Assembly: GCA_029747585.1 (NCBI GenBank)
Contig: JAPEVF010000943.1
Location: 1-17,068, forward strand
DNA length: 17,068 nucleotides
Reading direction: 5' to 3'
Origin: Pleurotus djamor
Taxonomy: Eukaryota > Basidiomycota > Agaricomycetes > Agaricales > Pleurotaceae
The position numbers were made by a program, and so were the translations under genes. Of this stretch, positions 1 through 8,699 are shown piece by piece. Below the pieces are notes generated by a model, which was given only the letters and a program-made list of their open reading frames with translations, was not told where the DNA came from and made no database searches. The first letter of the stretch is position 1. Every line of letters starts with the position of its first letter.

Positions 1-475
1 ATCTACATATGCCGACATGTCAGACGGAAGCGCAATCTGCTCTGAGGAGAGCTTGGGCCCTCGCTGCTGCATATGTCATCTATACCGCTGGTCCAGGTGA
101 GCGGTCTCAATTGACGTCGAAGAGTTTGTACCCATCATGATTGAACCCACATAGACTTCTCTACTCATTCCATCGATTCGACTTTCAGACCGCTGTCTCA
201 GCACTTATCTTGCTTTCTTTGTCGGAAGAGTCTGGAGGATCGGATTGATGCCGTGAAAGTCGAATGGGCTGCTGTACCGGTATGCACACCGTTTTCCTTT
301 TGCTGTTCGCTGTCTCACGGACTTTTTCGTTCCTTTCTAGCGGACAATATAAAATCTTATCCTCGTTCTGCTTACGGACACATATTTATGTAGGAAATGT
401 GAAGTAGTGTACTCTATTCTTGTAGGCTCTTGGCAACACCCACCGAAGCTGGCGACACCCATCAAACCGCCATTA
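1..475. other. Left edge; possible 3' exons of a plus-strand gene
   Basis: No gene can be assigned with confidence. On the plus strand, bases 1-96 are open in two frames and end at a good donor (gtgagc at 97). A CAG acceptor at 188 and a second 61-nt intron (gtatgc at 281 to ttctag at 341) follow. One splicing gives a C-terminus containing the string CFLCRKSLEDRIDAVKVEW and stopping just after 350. The other frame stops earlier, after VGRVWRIGLMP. Either would be the tail of a gene that begins outside the window and converges on the seven-transmembrane gene. The rest is AT-rich and probably 3' untranslated sequence of both genes. This is inference from splice signals only. Confidence 0.22.
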
Positions 476-1746
476 TCAATTGACCTTCTCCGCGGCTTCG
501 TTACGTCCAGGGGACGATCCATAGGTAATATTAACGAAACACGAACCGTCGGGCGTCCCCAGGGTATCGTCCGACTCGAACCTGACGCTACTACTAGAGC
601 TGTTCTGATGGGATATTTCACTGGACTCAGAGCTGTGTTCAAAATGAACGGAACTCCCGGGCGCTGAGGTCGACCATACACGTCCGCGATAAACTTGGAT
701 CAATACCAAGTGTTGGCTAATGCACTGGGAGGGATACGATCGTAAGTCCGTGGCACATAAAATAGACGGGCTGAAGGGACATACAACAACTTGGACGATG
801 GCTGGAAGCAACAGACTCTCGGTAGCATCTTGCCTCGCATAGAGGACAATGAAAACAAGGAAGATCACTGCGGCAGGAGCCATGCTCTCGATGAGCATCG
901 ACACGACATTCATGAGATCGCCTCCGGTCATGCTAACTCCTGATTTCTTCATCTGGCGTCGTTGGTAGAGGATGCGAAGGGAGATGAGGGCCGTCAAGAG
1001 GATGATGTTGGCTGCGGTGATCGACCAGCAGGCTATCCCGAGGTTAGGCCCCCAGTTTCCCGGTAGGGGGTGGACATCGTGGGCGATGTCGGCGCATGTG
1101 AAGACTATTGCATAGCCAGCCGAGTCAGCAACATCTCGGTGGGAATGGGCAAATTCACGGCTTACCAATAGCGGAAATGTAAAGTATGGAGGGGAGAATC
1201 AATACGATCCATGTATCCCACACGACATAAGTACGCCATAGCTGTGAAGTATCACATCAGCAGGCGTTCCAAAATAAACGAAAGAATGCCGCGAGATTCA
1301 CCATCAACCCAACGAGTGTGAAATTGGCCAGACTCCCACAACTCAACCCGAAGACAGCGACAGGTGTACTTCGAACGTGCTTGAGGTACGCTGATGGTCC
1401 GCCCGGGTAGTCTGGATGAAGGACCCAAGCCTCTTGGTCGAACCGGATTACGGTGGCGAATCTGATGGTTCCGAGGGCGAAGATGAAGGTGTTGAGGAAT
1501 TGTTGGCGCCAGCGACGGAGGCGCCGTTTGCTTGTGAGGATAAAGTAGGTGGCCATTGAATATACGGCGATGTGAAGGCCTGCATGTAGAGTATGTATAT
1601 TTGCGACAGTTAGATGGGGGATGGAGGCCACCGGGGAAGATACACGGACCGTATGCGATAGCGCCGATGTACCCGGCGGTGTTGACTGCCTGCTGGGACC
1701 ACAGGTCGCTCGATGATTCCGCTGCTGCAGCCACAGTAGGTGCCAT
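476..1746 (-). CDS. Seven-transmembrane integral membrane protein of the basidiomycete NTAGYIGAIAYG type (5 exons)
   Basis: Exons on the minus strand are 1746-1650, 1579-1302, 1241-1166, 1104-785 and 724-476; introns are 70, 60, 61 and 60 nt. They join in frame to a 339-aa protein starting MAPTVAAAAE. The N-terminus carries NTAGYIGAIAYG, followed by hydrophobic segments near residues 21-46, 57-74, 94-133 (one or two spans), 134-155, 170-196, 213-240 and 244-268. FALGTIRFAT and DYPGGPSAYL lie in the first loops, YQRRQMKK follows span 5, and a Ser-rich tail with many acidic residues forms the last 70 residues. I know this layout from uncharacterised Agaricomycete membrane proteins, possibly receptor-like; the ligand and role are unknown. 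The two 60-nt introns at 725-784 and 1242-1301 keep frame length: the first reads through unspliced, so an unspliced model would wrongly add about 20 residues to the last span. The first ATG of the coding frame is at 1746, and the codon upstream at 1755 is TTG. No TATA box was seen. Confidence 0.85.
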
Positions 1747-2139
1747 GACTTCCAAACGACTTGAGCAAGTACGAAGGTTGGTAGTGGCGAGGTGTCCGAG
1801 GATCGAGCTCGAGCTTCGTACAGCAAAGTTTCAAATTTCAAGCCTTTTAGCCTGCAGCGAAATCGAATACTTTCCACAACTGTCAAATCACATCTGTCGA
1901 TCCAAGCAAGGAAATTTTAACTACACTGTGGAAGACAAGTCAGCTGGTCATCAGAGCCGCTCTAAAGTCTCGGACATACACACCGTCGACGTCGATTGAC
2001 ACTTTTGACATCTCCCCCGTTACTACAGCTTCGATCTTTTTCTTGGTGAACGTTCCTGGGTGGGGTGTTGGTTTTAGTCGTATCTAAGCCAGGGAACGGT
2101 CATGCATACTACCCATAGGAAGGCCAATAGATGATTCTA
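1747..2139. other. Intergenic: 5' flank of the seven-transmembrane gene
   Basis: No gene is recognised. Bases just upstream of 1746 are pyrimidine-rich on the minus strand, as expected of a fungal 5' leader, but no clear TATA box is visible. The plus-strand open frame that runs across 1556-1999 lies opposite exon 1 of the membrane protein, has no recognisable product, and is taken as a shadow. Confidence 0.5.
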
Positions 2140-2650
2140 CCACTCTGACGACTAAACTCCATGATGGGTTAGAATTGTAAATGAAAGCAATAGATGATCA
2201 ACGTACCCTCCAAGCCTTCAGCGAAGCCTTTGGTTGGCCTTTAGACGCCAACCGGATCTTCTCATTTTCATATACGCATGAAACAGATGTCGAGCGATAC
2301 TATGCAGATAGCATCCGTGGATGAGAACGCCTACTCCTGGACCATCACAGAGAAGTCGGAATATATGAGCAGCCAGATTCCACGGAGTTGATCGCAGGAC
2401 TTCGCCATCTAGTGATGATGGGACATTCAGTCCTAATAAAGACAGGTAGAGTTTGAAATGGGCCTGAGCATGACATTCGTAAAACTGGCTGTGATCAGTG
2501 AGCTGGAATGGGAGGGACTGCTGGTGTTGGAGGACAAGAATTTTTTCCCGCTTAGCGCCGAAGCCCGTTCCTCCCTGTCCAATGTCCATAAAGGAGGCAT
2601 CAGGAGCTGGACTACGAAGCGCATGCTTGCGTCCCCTCTTAGGTCTGGCT
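2140..2650 (-). pseudogene. Degenerate minus-strand coding remnant, weakly like an SHPRH/Irc20-type SNF2 helicase segment
   Basis: The minus strand is open for over 140 codons ending at the stop at 2218. It contains LPFQLTDHSQFYECHAQ, LYLSLLGLNVP, DGEVLRS, FRLLCDGPGVG and MKMRRSGWRL. The order and spacing recall the stretch of fungal SHPRH/Irc20-like helicase-ubiquitin ligases where a 'Q...L.F..xE.xFYxxxxE' segment is followed by 'LGLD', 'LRxWLxxLRQxCxHPxVG' and 'MREQNWR'. That match is from memory and weak. In another frame a cagATAG-like acceptor (exon 2299-2207, ending SLKAWR) is followed by a canonical 55-nt intron (gtacgt at 2206 to tttag at 2152, branch ctaac) and an immediate stop. No helicase motifs, RING finger or proper start are present, so if the resemblance is real this is a truncated relic. 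A small unknown gene is the alternative. Confidence 0.28.
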
Positions 2651-2735
2651 CAAGGGAATGGGGAATAATATGGTCTAGTCATCAACTAAGTCAAAGAGAC
2701 GTAGAATGTAGTACAAATGTTAAGTTATTCGTAAG

Positions 2736-4211
2736 TCATAAGTAATATTCAAAATCCTCGTCCTGACTAAGTCTGATTTCAGGAAGACGACGATGGATAC
2801 GGCCGCACCAAACACCGGAAAAATTGTTGCTCTCTTCTTCATCGGCGCGAATCTGCTCAGGCAAACCCGTGTCGCCATCGACAAAGCGTATACTTTTGAT
2901 CGTGTTCAAATGCGCAAAATATTCGATCGCATTGTTAGTCTGGAAGAGCCCATTGAGGTACATCATGTAGATGTCCAAGAACGCGATAGACGCAGACTGC
3001 TGGAGTACGAGAGTTCGTAGACTGGGCATTCGAAGAGCAACGCTGGTCAACCAAAAGGGCAAAGGATTTGATGGGACGTGAAACAATGTCAACACCTCGA
3101 CTTCTTCGAGGGGTAAGCCCATGATTGTCCTCGCAACAGGTGCAAAGAGAGATGATCCAGCTTCGATGCTGAGCTTGACTTCGAAGACAGGACGGCGGAG
3201 AAGAGGGTCTTCTCGTGACGACGCGACACATTGGAATTGAAGGGTAGAATCGTCGCGGTTAAGGAGCAATTCAGAGAGGTAGAGAGGTGTATGTGTAGAT
3301 GGGAGGTACTGGTTGAGTAGGCGAGTGCAAGCATGGAGGAAAGGAGGGAGGTCATATTCGGTAGCGGGACCCTGGATGATAAGATGCTCCAGCGAAGCTT
3401 CCAGGAATGCCAGCACACCAGTAATTGCCGGTAAGTCATCCACGATGACGAGCTTGCGAAGGGAAGGCAAGCGAAGCATTTCTCCAACGTCAGTCGTCTC
3501 GGCAGGGAGACAGTTATCAAGGGAAAGTTCTTCAAGGTTTTGAAGCGCGATGAAAGTCTGCTGGAACTGGGTGTACAATTGGAATTGAGGTTGAGAGTGG
3601 AGGGTAAGATTTGTTAAAGTTGAGCCGATCAGAGGAGATGTCCACGGAATTCGAACGCCACTGAGTTTGAGACTTGCTAGGAGGCAAGGTCGCTCGCCTT
3701 GGAATATGGAGGACCCATGGAGTAAAGGAGGCAGATGTTCTCGTCCATCCGAGACGTAGACCTCCAAAGCCTTCAAGAGAGGCACTGCACCACGGAGCTT
3801 CGCGGAGAGAAGGAGGGTACTCGATCTGGTGATGGGGATCTTGAGTTCTTCGATTCGAGGAAGTTGTGAAAGGATGAGAGATAGAGAATGCGTAGCCAGA
3901 GGGCGACGGGATATATCGCTTCGAAGGAACCTCAGGGGTCTGAATGTGCCAGCTCTTCTGAGATGAGTCTCAAGGATATGAGGATCAGCGCCGCAGACGA
4001 TGGTAGTCCAGAACGATGGGGTAGACTGGATGACCCGCGCGAAAGATTTGCAAACCAAGGCAAGTCCTTGGATATTCCTGATGTGCGGAATCTCAAGACT
4101 TGCTCCGATGGATTCCTGGACGAACGAAAGATAATGTGATAGTATCTCTGCCAAGATGTCGTCGGGTAGGTGAGCGAGACCCAGTCGCTTTCGAAGAGAT
4201 AGTCCGTCCAT
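2736..4211 (-). CDS. F-box protein with divergent leucine-rich tail (paralogue 1)
   Basis: A single-exon gene of 491 aa. Residues 14-75 form an F-box: LPDDILAEIL, then QGLALVCKSFARVI and STPSFWTTI, the classic end of basidiomycete F-boxes. Such domains bind Skp1 in SCF ubiquitin ligases; the rest would select the substrate. The remaining 400 residues are Leu-rich with irregular repeats (PRIEELKIPI, LLASLKLSGVRIPW, LEELSLDNCLP, VEVLTL, LRTLVLQQS), suggesting a degenerate LRR solenoid; no signal peptide or membrane span. The frame stays open upstream to 4292, but that codon is TTG. The first ATG is at 4211, 113 nt below a TATA-like box, which fits a short leader. It is the first of three adjacent minus-strand paralogues and closest to the next one (shared ELKIPI, LEVYV.DG, LHSQP.F). 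The substrate cannot be inferred. Confidence 0.9.
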   Translation of the reverse strand: MDGLSLRKRLGLAHLPDDILAEILSHYLSFVQESIGASLEIPHIRNIQGLALVCKSFARVIQSTPSFWTTIVCGADPHILETHLRRAGTFRPLRFLRSDISRRPLATHSLSLILSQLPRIEELKIPITRSSTLLLSAKLRGAVPLLKALEVYVSDGREHLPPLLHGSSIFQGERPCLLASLKLSGVRIPWTSPLIGSTLTNLTLHSQPQFQLYTQFQQTFIALQNLEELSLDNCLPAETTDVGEMLRLPSLRKLVIVDDLPAITGVLAFLEASLEHLIIQGPATEYDLPPFLHACTRLLNQYLPSTHTPLYLSELLLNRDDSTLQFQCVASSREDPLLRRPVFEVKLSIEAGSSLFAPVARTIMGLPLEEVEVLTLFHVPSNPLPFWLTSVALRMPSLRTLVLQQSASIAFLDIYMMYLNGLFQTNNAIEYFAHLNTIKSIRFVDGDTGLPEQIRADEEESNNFSGVWCGRIHRRLPEIRLSQDEDFEYYL

Positions 4212-4316
4212 CTGGCTTGACGCTCTCGTCGTATGGAGAAACCAAGTACAGTGTAGGTCAGAGGGAAGCTGGCCCAAGGTGAGAAGAAGCAAGAAAGATA
4301 GTGTCCCTTTATGCGG

Positions 4317-4324
4317 CTTATATA
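4317..4324 (-). promoter_or_regulatory. TATA-like box of F-box paralogue 1
   Basis: TATATAAG reads on the minus strand here. Transcription about 30 nt downstream would begin near 4290, leaving an 80-nt leader before the ATG at 4211 and ruling out upstream in-frame codons as starts. Position and sequence only; no transcript evidence. Confidence 0.5.
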
Positions 4325-4563
4325 GAGGTGTACCTATAACCGCGGAGAAGGACCCTTTGTGATGGGCCGTCTTGTTGAATAATGAAGGAGTTGGACCACC
4401 GACACAGATAAAAGATCGGGTGGTTTGTTCACCTTGAAAGGGAGCATTCTCGCGTGATATTGGAGGAAGAAGACCGTAATTTGAATGAGAAATAGGTCAT
4501 GAGTCATACAGAATCTAGTCTATCTATTTACACTCGTGGGGGTTGTAAGGACAAAGGAGGTGG
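4325..4563. other. Intergenic: upstream of paralogue 1 and 3' flank of paralogue 2
   Basis: Short AT-rich spacer between two F-box paralogues transcribed in the same direction. It would hold the 3' end of the paralogue 2 transcript and upstream promoter elements of paralogue 1. Nothing else was recognised; no open frame here resembles a gene. Confidence 0.5.
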
Positions 4564-6054
4564 TCAATCTAAAACTTGTAAAAAGAGGTCGGGGAGACCA
4601 TGAAGTCTCCGCAGCTGACAGACCTCCCAGTATAGCGCGGCTGCATCGTCTTCATCGGCCTTCCAATGGTGTGCATCAGAAAAGCCATCACGAAGCCTAC
4701 TCCGAATCAGTTCCACGCGCGCGAATGACATTTCCTCGTACGGAGTTCCTGGGCGAAGGGACTTCATGTACTTTGCGTAGACCCTCATGAACGCAAGGCA
4801 ATTGGCCCCGCCCAAGGCGATGCACCACAATTTAGGCATGGATTGTGCGACAACGCCGAGCCACCAGTCATCCGCGCTTCGAACATGGTCATCTTGATGT
4901 AAAGTGAGTACCTCGACCTCGGAAAGAGGTAGACTCTCAATCGTGGCTGTAGTTGTGCAAAGGCGTGGCGAAGCCATATCGATCTTGAGGGATGCCTGGA
5001 AAATGGGCAGACGAATGGAAGGGTCATGACGACCTGAAGCTATGCACTGGATTTCGATGCAAGGGCCCCGGCTNGGGTTGATGTATAAGTCGGAGATGAA
5101 ATGGGTGGGTGTGGGTGTAGATTCCGAAGGGATGTATCGCTGGAGAAGACGGAAGCCAGCCTGTAGTAAAGGCTGAATCTCGTTCCTTGAGGTAGGTCCG
5201 TGAACGATGAGAGATTCTAGAGACGCATCGAGGCACTTCAGTAGGCTCGTGGTCGTCTGAGTCTTGTCAACAATCTCGAGATGGCGAAGTCGGGGTAGAT
5301 GGAGCGGTGCTTTGATGGGGGTGGGAAGGGGTACGCAGTCGGTAAGAGAGAGTCGTTCAAGGCCTTGCAGTCTCAGAAGGAAGCTGCAGAAGTTTTTATA
5401 CGAGCGAAAACGGGGTTGAGAGTGAAGACAGAGGGTGGTGAGTCGAGAAGAAAGGAGGGTAGAGGATACGGGGATTTCGACGCCGCCGAGCTTGAGGGTT
5501 TCGAGTTGAGGAGGAAAAGTCCCTCGGAAGAGGTAAGGATGGTCGAATAACGGCAACGCGGACACCAGCCCGTCATATACGTAGACTTCTAGAACCTTTA
5601 ATCGGGGCGCATCACCACGAAGCTTGTTGAGGAGAACTGGAAGACTCGACCGAAGGATGGGAATCTTGAGTTCTTCGAGCTGATGGAGGTGACACAGGAT
5701 GAGATGGACTGAGACCGCTGGAAGAGGGCGACGAGTTTCGTCACTTCGAACAAATTTGATGGACGCATTGGAACCGACACGCTGGAGACGAGAAAAGAGG
5801 ATGTTCGGGTCCATTCCGCAAGTGAGCGTCGACCAAAACAGTGGCGTGGATGTGATGATTCTGGCGAAGTCTTTGCAGACCAATGCGAGTATATGGAGTG
5901 CGGGGATATTGTGAACGATATCTTGCGATTTGTTGATCACTTGGACGAAAGGAGGCTGCGAGAAGATGTTGACGAGGACCTCAGGCGGCAACTCCAGGAT
6001 CCCGCGGAAGTGACTCAGACGAGGAGTGAAGAGCGTCAAGGGTGAAGGCATCAT
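4564..6054 (-). CDS. F-box protein with divergent leucine-rich tail (paralogue 2)
   Basis: A single-exon gene of 496 aa starting at ATG 6054; a second ATG follows directly (MMPSPLTLF). The F-box spans about residues 19-78: LELPPEVLVNIFSQ, then ALHILALVCKDFARII and STPLFWSTL. The Leu-rich tail follows paralogue 1 closely (QLEELKIPILRSS, LKVLEVYVYDG, LETLKLGGVEIP, LERLSLTDC, SEVEVLTLHQ) and ends acidic (KADEDDAAALYWE) before a short basic motif. Expected role is a substrate receptor of an SCF ubiquitin ligase. A single ambiguous base at 5074 falls in the codon after DLYIN and leaves one residue unknown; it does not break the frame. The shared blocks indicate a recent common origin with paralogue 1, with substitutions spread over the tail. 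Confidence 0.9.
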   Translation of the reverse strand: MMPSPLTLFTPRLSHFRGILELPPEVLVNIFSQPPFVQVINKSQDIVHNIPALHILALVCKDFARIITSTPLFWSTLTCGMDPNILFSRLQRVGSNASIKFVRSDETRRPLPAVSVHLILCHLHQLEELKIPILRSSLPVLLNKLRGDAPRLKVLEVYVYDGLVSALPLFDHPYLFRGTFPPQLETLKLGGVEIPVSSTLLSSRLTTLCLHSQPRFRSYKNFCSFLLRLQGLERLSLTDCVPLPTPIKAPLHLPRLRHLEIVDKTQTTTSLLKCLDASLESLIVHGPTSRNEIQPLLQAGFRLLQRYIPSESTPTPTHFISDLYINXSRGPCIEIQCIASGRHDPSIRLPIFQASLKIDMASPRLCTTTATIESLPLSEVEVLTLHQDDHVRSADDWWLGVVAQSMPKLWCIALGGANCLAFMRVYAKYMKSLRPGTPYEEMSFARVELIRSRLRDGFSDAHHWKADEDDAAALYWEVCQLRRLHGLPDLFLQVLD

Positions 6055-6096
6055 TGAAAAGGGAAGGGGTATCCGCGAGATAGTACATAGCTGTGG

Positions 6097-6106
6097 CTTT
6101 TATGTA
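6097..6106 (-). promoter_or_regulatory. Possible TATA-like element of F-box paralogue 2
   Basis: TACATAAAAG reads on the minus strand 43 nt above the ATG at 6054. The match is imperfect and would leave a leader of only about 15-20 nt, so it is less convincing than the boxes of the other paralogues. Confidence 0.3.
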
Positions 6107-6761
6107 CGGCGCAAGGACAACGCGCCACCGTTAACGGAAGATTGTGGTGGACAATGAGCTCGGTCAATGCTCATAAGGCAAAGCGCGTACCTGATCAGAC
6201 ACACTCTGTCACACCAAATTGCTAGCTACCAAAATCATGGTCAGTTGTAGATTCCTGATATTTTCAACATCGGATAAGGCGTTGATAAGGCGTCCATGGA
6301 TCCCCCATGCCTCGTCTGATTTTTCTTGGAAATTTCGTGCGGTCTCTGAGGGACATTCTAGAGTACGAACGCATACGTCAGGAAGTCCATTCCAAGGTTT
6401 TCAATGGGGTTTACCGATTCAGTACGCTGGCACTTGATCCTCGATCTTTCGAAGCACTTCACCAAGGGACAGAGGACAAGTTGTTAGCTTCTTTCTGATT
6501 GTGAGGAACCTGATTCCCACGGTCATAAACGCAGGAGGACGATGAATTTTGAGGTATTTGCGATTTCACAACTTCCTTACCCAACGAGCTGAGCATTCGA
6601 AAAAGATGCAGGATGCTTTCAGACTAAGACATCTCATTTTCCTACGTACACAGTACACTATCTACAATACTCTACATACATGATAAAGTCAAGGAAAACA
6701 CAAAGCTCTTACGAAAACTTGAGCTTGAACTAGATCGCGACTACCACAAACGCTCGTCATT
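6107..6761. other. Intergenic between F-box paralogues 2 and 3; holds a 63-codon plus-strand ORF
   Basis: Mostly non-coding: far promoter of paralogue 2 and 3' flank of the broken paralogue 3. On the plus strand an ATG at 6307 opens 63 codons to a stop at 6496-6498 (MPRLIFLGNF..., with RDILEYERIR and STLALDPRSF). The composition is protein-like, but there is no recognisable domain, no clear promoter, and no paralogue elsewhere in the window. It may be a small gene, a relic or chance. A repeated GATAAGGCGT unit occurs at about 6274-6292. Confidence 0.4.
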
Positions 6762-8241
6762 TCAAGTACAGAGAACAAGAGGGGACAACCCCAAGGACTG
6801 CCGCTTCTCATTGACGGTGCAAATGAGGGTTGTTTCCACACGGGTCGCAGCAGTCGGAGCGACGGATGTAGCCGAATTTCGTGAGTTTTTACAACGGATT
6901 GTTTGCAACGATGTAAACAGCCGTTCATCGCTAGGAATGGTTGGGTAGACGTCCAAGTACTTTGAGTACGTTTCAAGAAAAGCGGCGCCAGTATTGATAT
7001 CCATTTCGATGACCTTGAGACGCTTCAACAAGGGTCCCACCGTTTCCATCCAGAAACGCTGAGGGTTTGTCGGGGAATAGTCCTCGACAACGAATGACTC
7101 GACCTTCTTGAGAGGGAAAACTTTGACGGCTTTTTGCATAGAGACATCGAGGGTCGTTGTACCAGGAGTCACGCGGAAAGAAGCCATGAATAGGGGATAT
7201 TCGCGCCATCCCTTCGGGGTCGTTTGGTAATGGCAATAGAAGCTTCCCTCACGAGAAGCACCAGTCAGTATCAGACTAGGAACGAATTCGTCCAAGTGCG
7301 AGGTACTGGTTGGGGGCGGGGAAATGAGAGAGGGAGGGATGCAACGGATGGACTGGCGAATCAAAGCCAGGTTATCGTCCAAGGCCGACGGTTGAGGGAA
7401 GAAGGATGCCACGGATGGCTGGAATTTGAGGAATTGTAAAACGCCTGCCATAGATCCGACATGGTCATCCTGTAGCCAGAGTGTGCGCAGTCGAGGTAAG
7501 ACGAGTTCCGGTTCCAAAGAGGTGCTAGGGGGAGGGAGAGCAGACCAAAGCCTAAGAACCTCGAGGTTCGTCAAGGGAGACAAGGTGTTGTATAAATCCC
7601 GGTATGACGCGAAAGGAGTTTGGTTGTGGAGCTCGAGAAGTGTGAGAGTGGTGGTCAAAAGGCAGGAGTGCCATCAGCTTCGGGGGAGGTGCGCCGCCGA
7701 AAAGCTGTGGGTCGTCGAGCTCGAACACCTCAAGCGGCTTGTCGGGACCAAAATCATAAACTAGATCCAAGACCTTCAGAAGGGGTGCTCTTCCGCGGAG
7801 CCTCTCGTTGAGCGCGCACGGCATGCGTACAAAGGTCTTGAGTTCCTCGAGCCGATGGAGTTGGGCAAGAATAATGTACATTGACTCTTCTCCCACAGAA
7901 ATAGACGTAAGATCCTTCCTCAGGAACTTGAGGGGGGCACCCGTTCCGGTGTGAGATAGACGAGCGGAAATGACCTCGGGAACCATCCAACGATCCTGAT
8001 AATTAGTCCAGCAATTGATCGTCGTCCAGAACGAAGGGGTATTTAGGATGATGACACGCCAGTCCTTGCAGACAAGGGACAGCATGCGGAGGTCATGGAT
8101 CCAAGGGACTTCCGTGTCGGCGTCATCCCACCACCCCTTGCAGAAGCCATAAGATTGGTGTAAAATCTTGATGATTACTTCATTTGGTAGGTCCGAAATA
8201 CCTCTCCGAACCGGTGCGAGGGACGGAGCAGGCACATCCAT
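6762..8241 (-). pseudogene. F-box protein paralogue 3, disrupted by an internal deletion and frameshift
   Basis: Two overlapping frames together match one full-length paralogue. Frame 1 starts at ATG 8241 (MDVPAPSLAPVRRG) and holds the F-box at residues 17-77 (ISDLPNEVIIKIL, MLSLVCKDWRVII, TPSFWTTI). It stays homologous through LRGRAPLLKVLDL to PPPKLMAL, near 7670. Frame 2 resumes at about 7658 (LTTTLTLLELHNQTPF), aligns residue for residue with NLTNLCLDSQVRF of paralogue 4, and runs in register to the family-like end LGLSPLVLCT. At the join the SGIRVPWTSPL segment present in paralogues 1 and 4 is missing, about 13 codons plus a frame change. No splice pair restores the frame without removing conserved residues. 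As written, the product would be an F-box with about half of its tail and a garbled end. An assembly error is the alternative, since isolated Ns occur elsewhere. Confidence 0.8.
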
Positions 8242-8341
8242 AGCTTGGTGCGGAGACCCAGAGGAAATCAGACGATGAGAGGGATGATGGAACCGTGGAA
8301 GTGAAGTGCACAAGGTCTCCGTGGTACCCAGACTTGGAGTA

Positions 8342-8349
8342 CTTATATG
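8342..8349 (-). promoter_or_regulatory. TATA-like box of F-box paralogue 3
   Basis: CATATAAG reads on the minus strand 101 nt above the ATG at 8241, a spacing close to that in paralogue 1. It suggests the promoter is intact even though the coding frame is broken. The upstream in-frame codon at 8313 is TTG and is not used as a start. Confidence 0.4.
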
Positions 8350-8699
8350 ACGAGAGCCACTCCGAATGATTGGTGACGGTTACGAAGAAAGAAGATGGAC
8401 CGGCGTGCGGATCTCGATTCAGAGACATTGTGGCCCTGTTGCGAGGTGGGACAAAAGATGGACCCACAGTTTCCTTCACCACGGGTGGCCACAAAATTAA
8501 ATGAGACATTATCGTGGGTTTGACATGGGCACAATAAAGTCAGTCTTCCATCCGTAAATGATAAAGATGCCGATGGGTCCAAGGAGGGAGTAGACGTCGT
8601 TAAAGAACAGCTGCCAACGTGTCTAAAATAGAATCAAGCAGTATTCTAGATAAAGAATCATTCTAAATTACGCACAGCAGGACCTAAGTAGGGGGAAAG
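8350..8699. other. Intergenic between paralogue 3 and the SH3-like gene
   Basis: AT-rich spacer holding the 3' end of the SH3-like transcript and the upstream promoter of paralogue 3. Near 8626-8666 the short string ATTCTA recurs on both strands. Nothing else was recognised. Confidence 0.5.

Noticed and set aside
476..1168. A single-exon 230-codon protein
   Set aside because: Its first 25 codons are an intron plus non-homologous sequence; splicing at 1105-1165 joins the rest to the membrane protein.
4536..5914. Several plus-strand open frames opposite F-box paralogue 2
   Set aside because: They are antisense shadows: Arg/Gly/Glu-rich, non-homologous, without promoters or splice signals.
6762..8313. 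Two separate genes at 6762-7658 and 7552-8313
   Set aside because: Both align to consecutive halves of one paralogue, and the downstream half begins at a TTG with no F-box; a single broken gene explains both.
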